A stretch of 6,560 nt of DNA, from NCBI GenBank assembly GCA_021820165.1, contig JAKADW010000126.1, forward strand, positions 1 to 6,560, read 5' to 3'. The translations under genes and the position numbers were made by a program. The notes beneath the pieces are model-generated. The model was not told the DNA's origin, searched no databases, and saw nothing but the letters and a program-made list of their open reading frames with translations. Positions 6,225 to 6,560 of this stretch are shown piece after piece (within the stretch, counting starts at the first letter, position 1; every line of letters starts with the position of its first letter). The DNA comes from Bacillota bacterium (GTDB lineage: Bacteria > Bacillota_E > Sulfobacillia > Sulfobacillales > Sulfobacillaceae).

Positions 6225-6560
6225 ATGCCAGTGGTATCCGCGGCGGAATCCATCGCCTATTCTCATACTTATCGATATTTTGAGTATAGCATGCCTTTTC
6301 GTCAGATCGTCCAGCGCAACGTGACCCAATCCCAGGATGTACTCTCCCCTAGAGAGGCAGCCACGACTTTTTGGCCACTTTCTGCGGTTAATTCAATTCT
6401 GGCGCTGGAGCGTCCATCGATGGCCGAGATTGTCCAAGCGGTCGGCGAGACATCCTTGTCTTCGGTGGTGCTAGACTTTTGCCCAGATCGATTTACGGAC
6501 CTGGAATGGATCCCCGAGGCCTACATCTCGTCCGGCAAATACCCGGAGATTGCCAAATTC
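6225..6560 (+). CDS. Unrecognised protein, divergent from the operon, 3' end cut by the window edge
   Basis: An open frame of 112 codons runs from ATG 6225 to the window edge without a stop. I do not recognise the family. The visible part is soluble in character, with no signal peptide, membrane segment, cysteine motif or clear helix-turn-helix. The first 25 residues are Tyr/Ser-rich (HTYRYFEYSMPF, 14-25) and lower in GC than the rest. Residues 39-100 (DVLSPREAATTFWPLSAVNS onward, ending LDFCPDRFTDLEW) look like an ordinary folded domain of mixed helix and strand. ATG 6225 is preferred for its ribosome binding site; ATG 6291 (MPFRQIVQ) is the alternative and would free the stretch 6225-6290 for promoters. 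Divergent placement raises the chance of a regulatory or functional link with the operon, but the sequence does not show one. Confidence 0.6.
   Translation, partial: MPVVSAAESIAYSHTYRYFEYSMPFRQIVQRNVTQSQDVLSPREAATTFWPLSAVNSILALERPSMAEIVQAVGETSLSSVVLDFCPDRFTDLEWIPEAYISSGKYPEIAKF
6283..6291 (-). promoter_or_regulatory. Candidate extended -10 promoter for the hyf-like operon
   Basis: On the minus strand the sequence reads TGCTATACT, an extended -10 element (TGn plus TATACT, 5 of 6 bases) in a locally AT-rich stretch. A poor -35 (TGGACG) lies 19 bp upstream, which extended -10 promoters can tolerate. Transcription would begin near 6276, giving a leader of about 150 nt before GTG 6125 that includes both inverted repeats. 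The site would lie inside the plus-strand gene if that gene starts at 6225. Confidence 0.4.

Noticed and set aside
1..6560. Possible active [NiFe] hydrogenase-4 or formate hydrogenlyase
   Set aside because: The large subunit has no Ni-Fe ligand cysteines and no C-terminal maturation extension, and no formate dehydrogenase or Hyp maturation gene is in the window.

Overview
The window carries one tightly packed minus-strand operon of at least six genes. It encodes a membrane-bound complex related to group 4 (energy-converting) [NiFe] hydrogenases and respiratory complex I. A divergent plus-strand gene begins at the right edge. In transcription order (right to left) the operon encodes: a NuoH/HyfC-like membrane anchor (6125-5187), a HyfE-like membrane subunit (5167-4538), a HyfF-like antiporter-type proton-channel subunit (4541-3090), a hydrogenase-large-subunit/NuoCD-like protein (3082-1652), a HyfI/HycG/NuoB-like iron-sulfur small subunit (1632-1069), and a second antiporter-type subunit that runs off the left edge (1072-1). 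Spacing is 19 bp or less, two junctions are ATGA overlaps, and every gene has its own Shine-Dalgarno sequence.

The large subunit has lost all four Ni-Fe ligand cysteines. The N-terminal RxCGxC position reads R-F-T-T-T-S, and the C-terminal DPCxxC position reads A-L-S-V-A-G. The small subunit keeps four cysteines for one [4Fe-4S] cluster, in the hydrogenase-type CxxC arrangement rather than the tandem CC of complex I. The complex therefore should not make or oxidise H2 by the known chemistry. It fits the poorly understood class called Ehr (energy-converting hydrogenase-related) complexes. No ferredoxin-like subunit (HyfA/HyfH/NuoI type) is present in the window, so the electron donor and acceptor, if any, are unknown.

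The right end (6126-6224) is a short divergent control region with an inverted repeat, a GC palindrome and candidate promoter elements. Beyond it is the first 112 codons of a plus-strand gene that I do not recognise.

The organism is a bacterium of moderately high GC. The strong AGGAGG-type ribosome binding sites and the Hyf-like gene set without Ni ligands would suit an acidophilic or thermophilic Firmicute such as Sulfobacillus, but this is a guess. The window does not settle taxonomy. I saw no RNA genes, mobile elements, CRISPR arrays or terminators.
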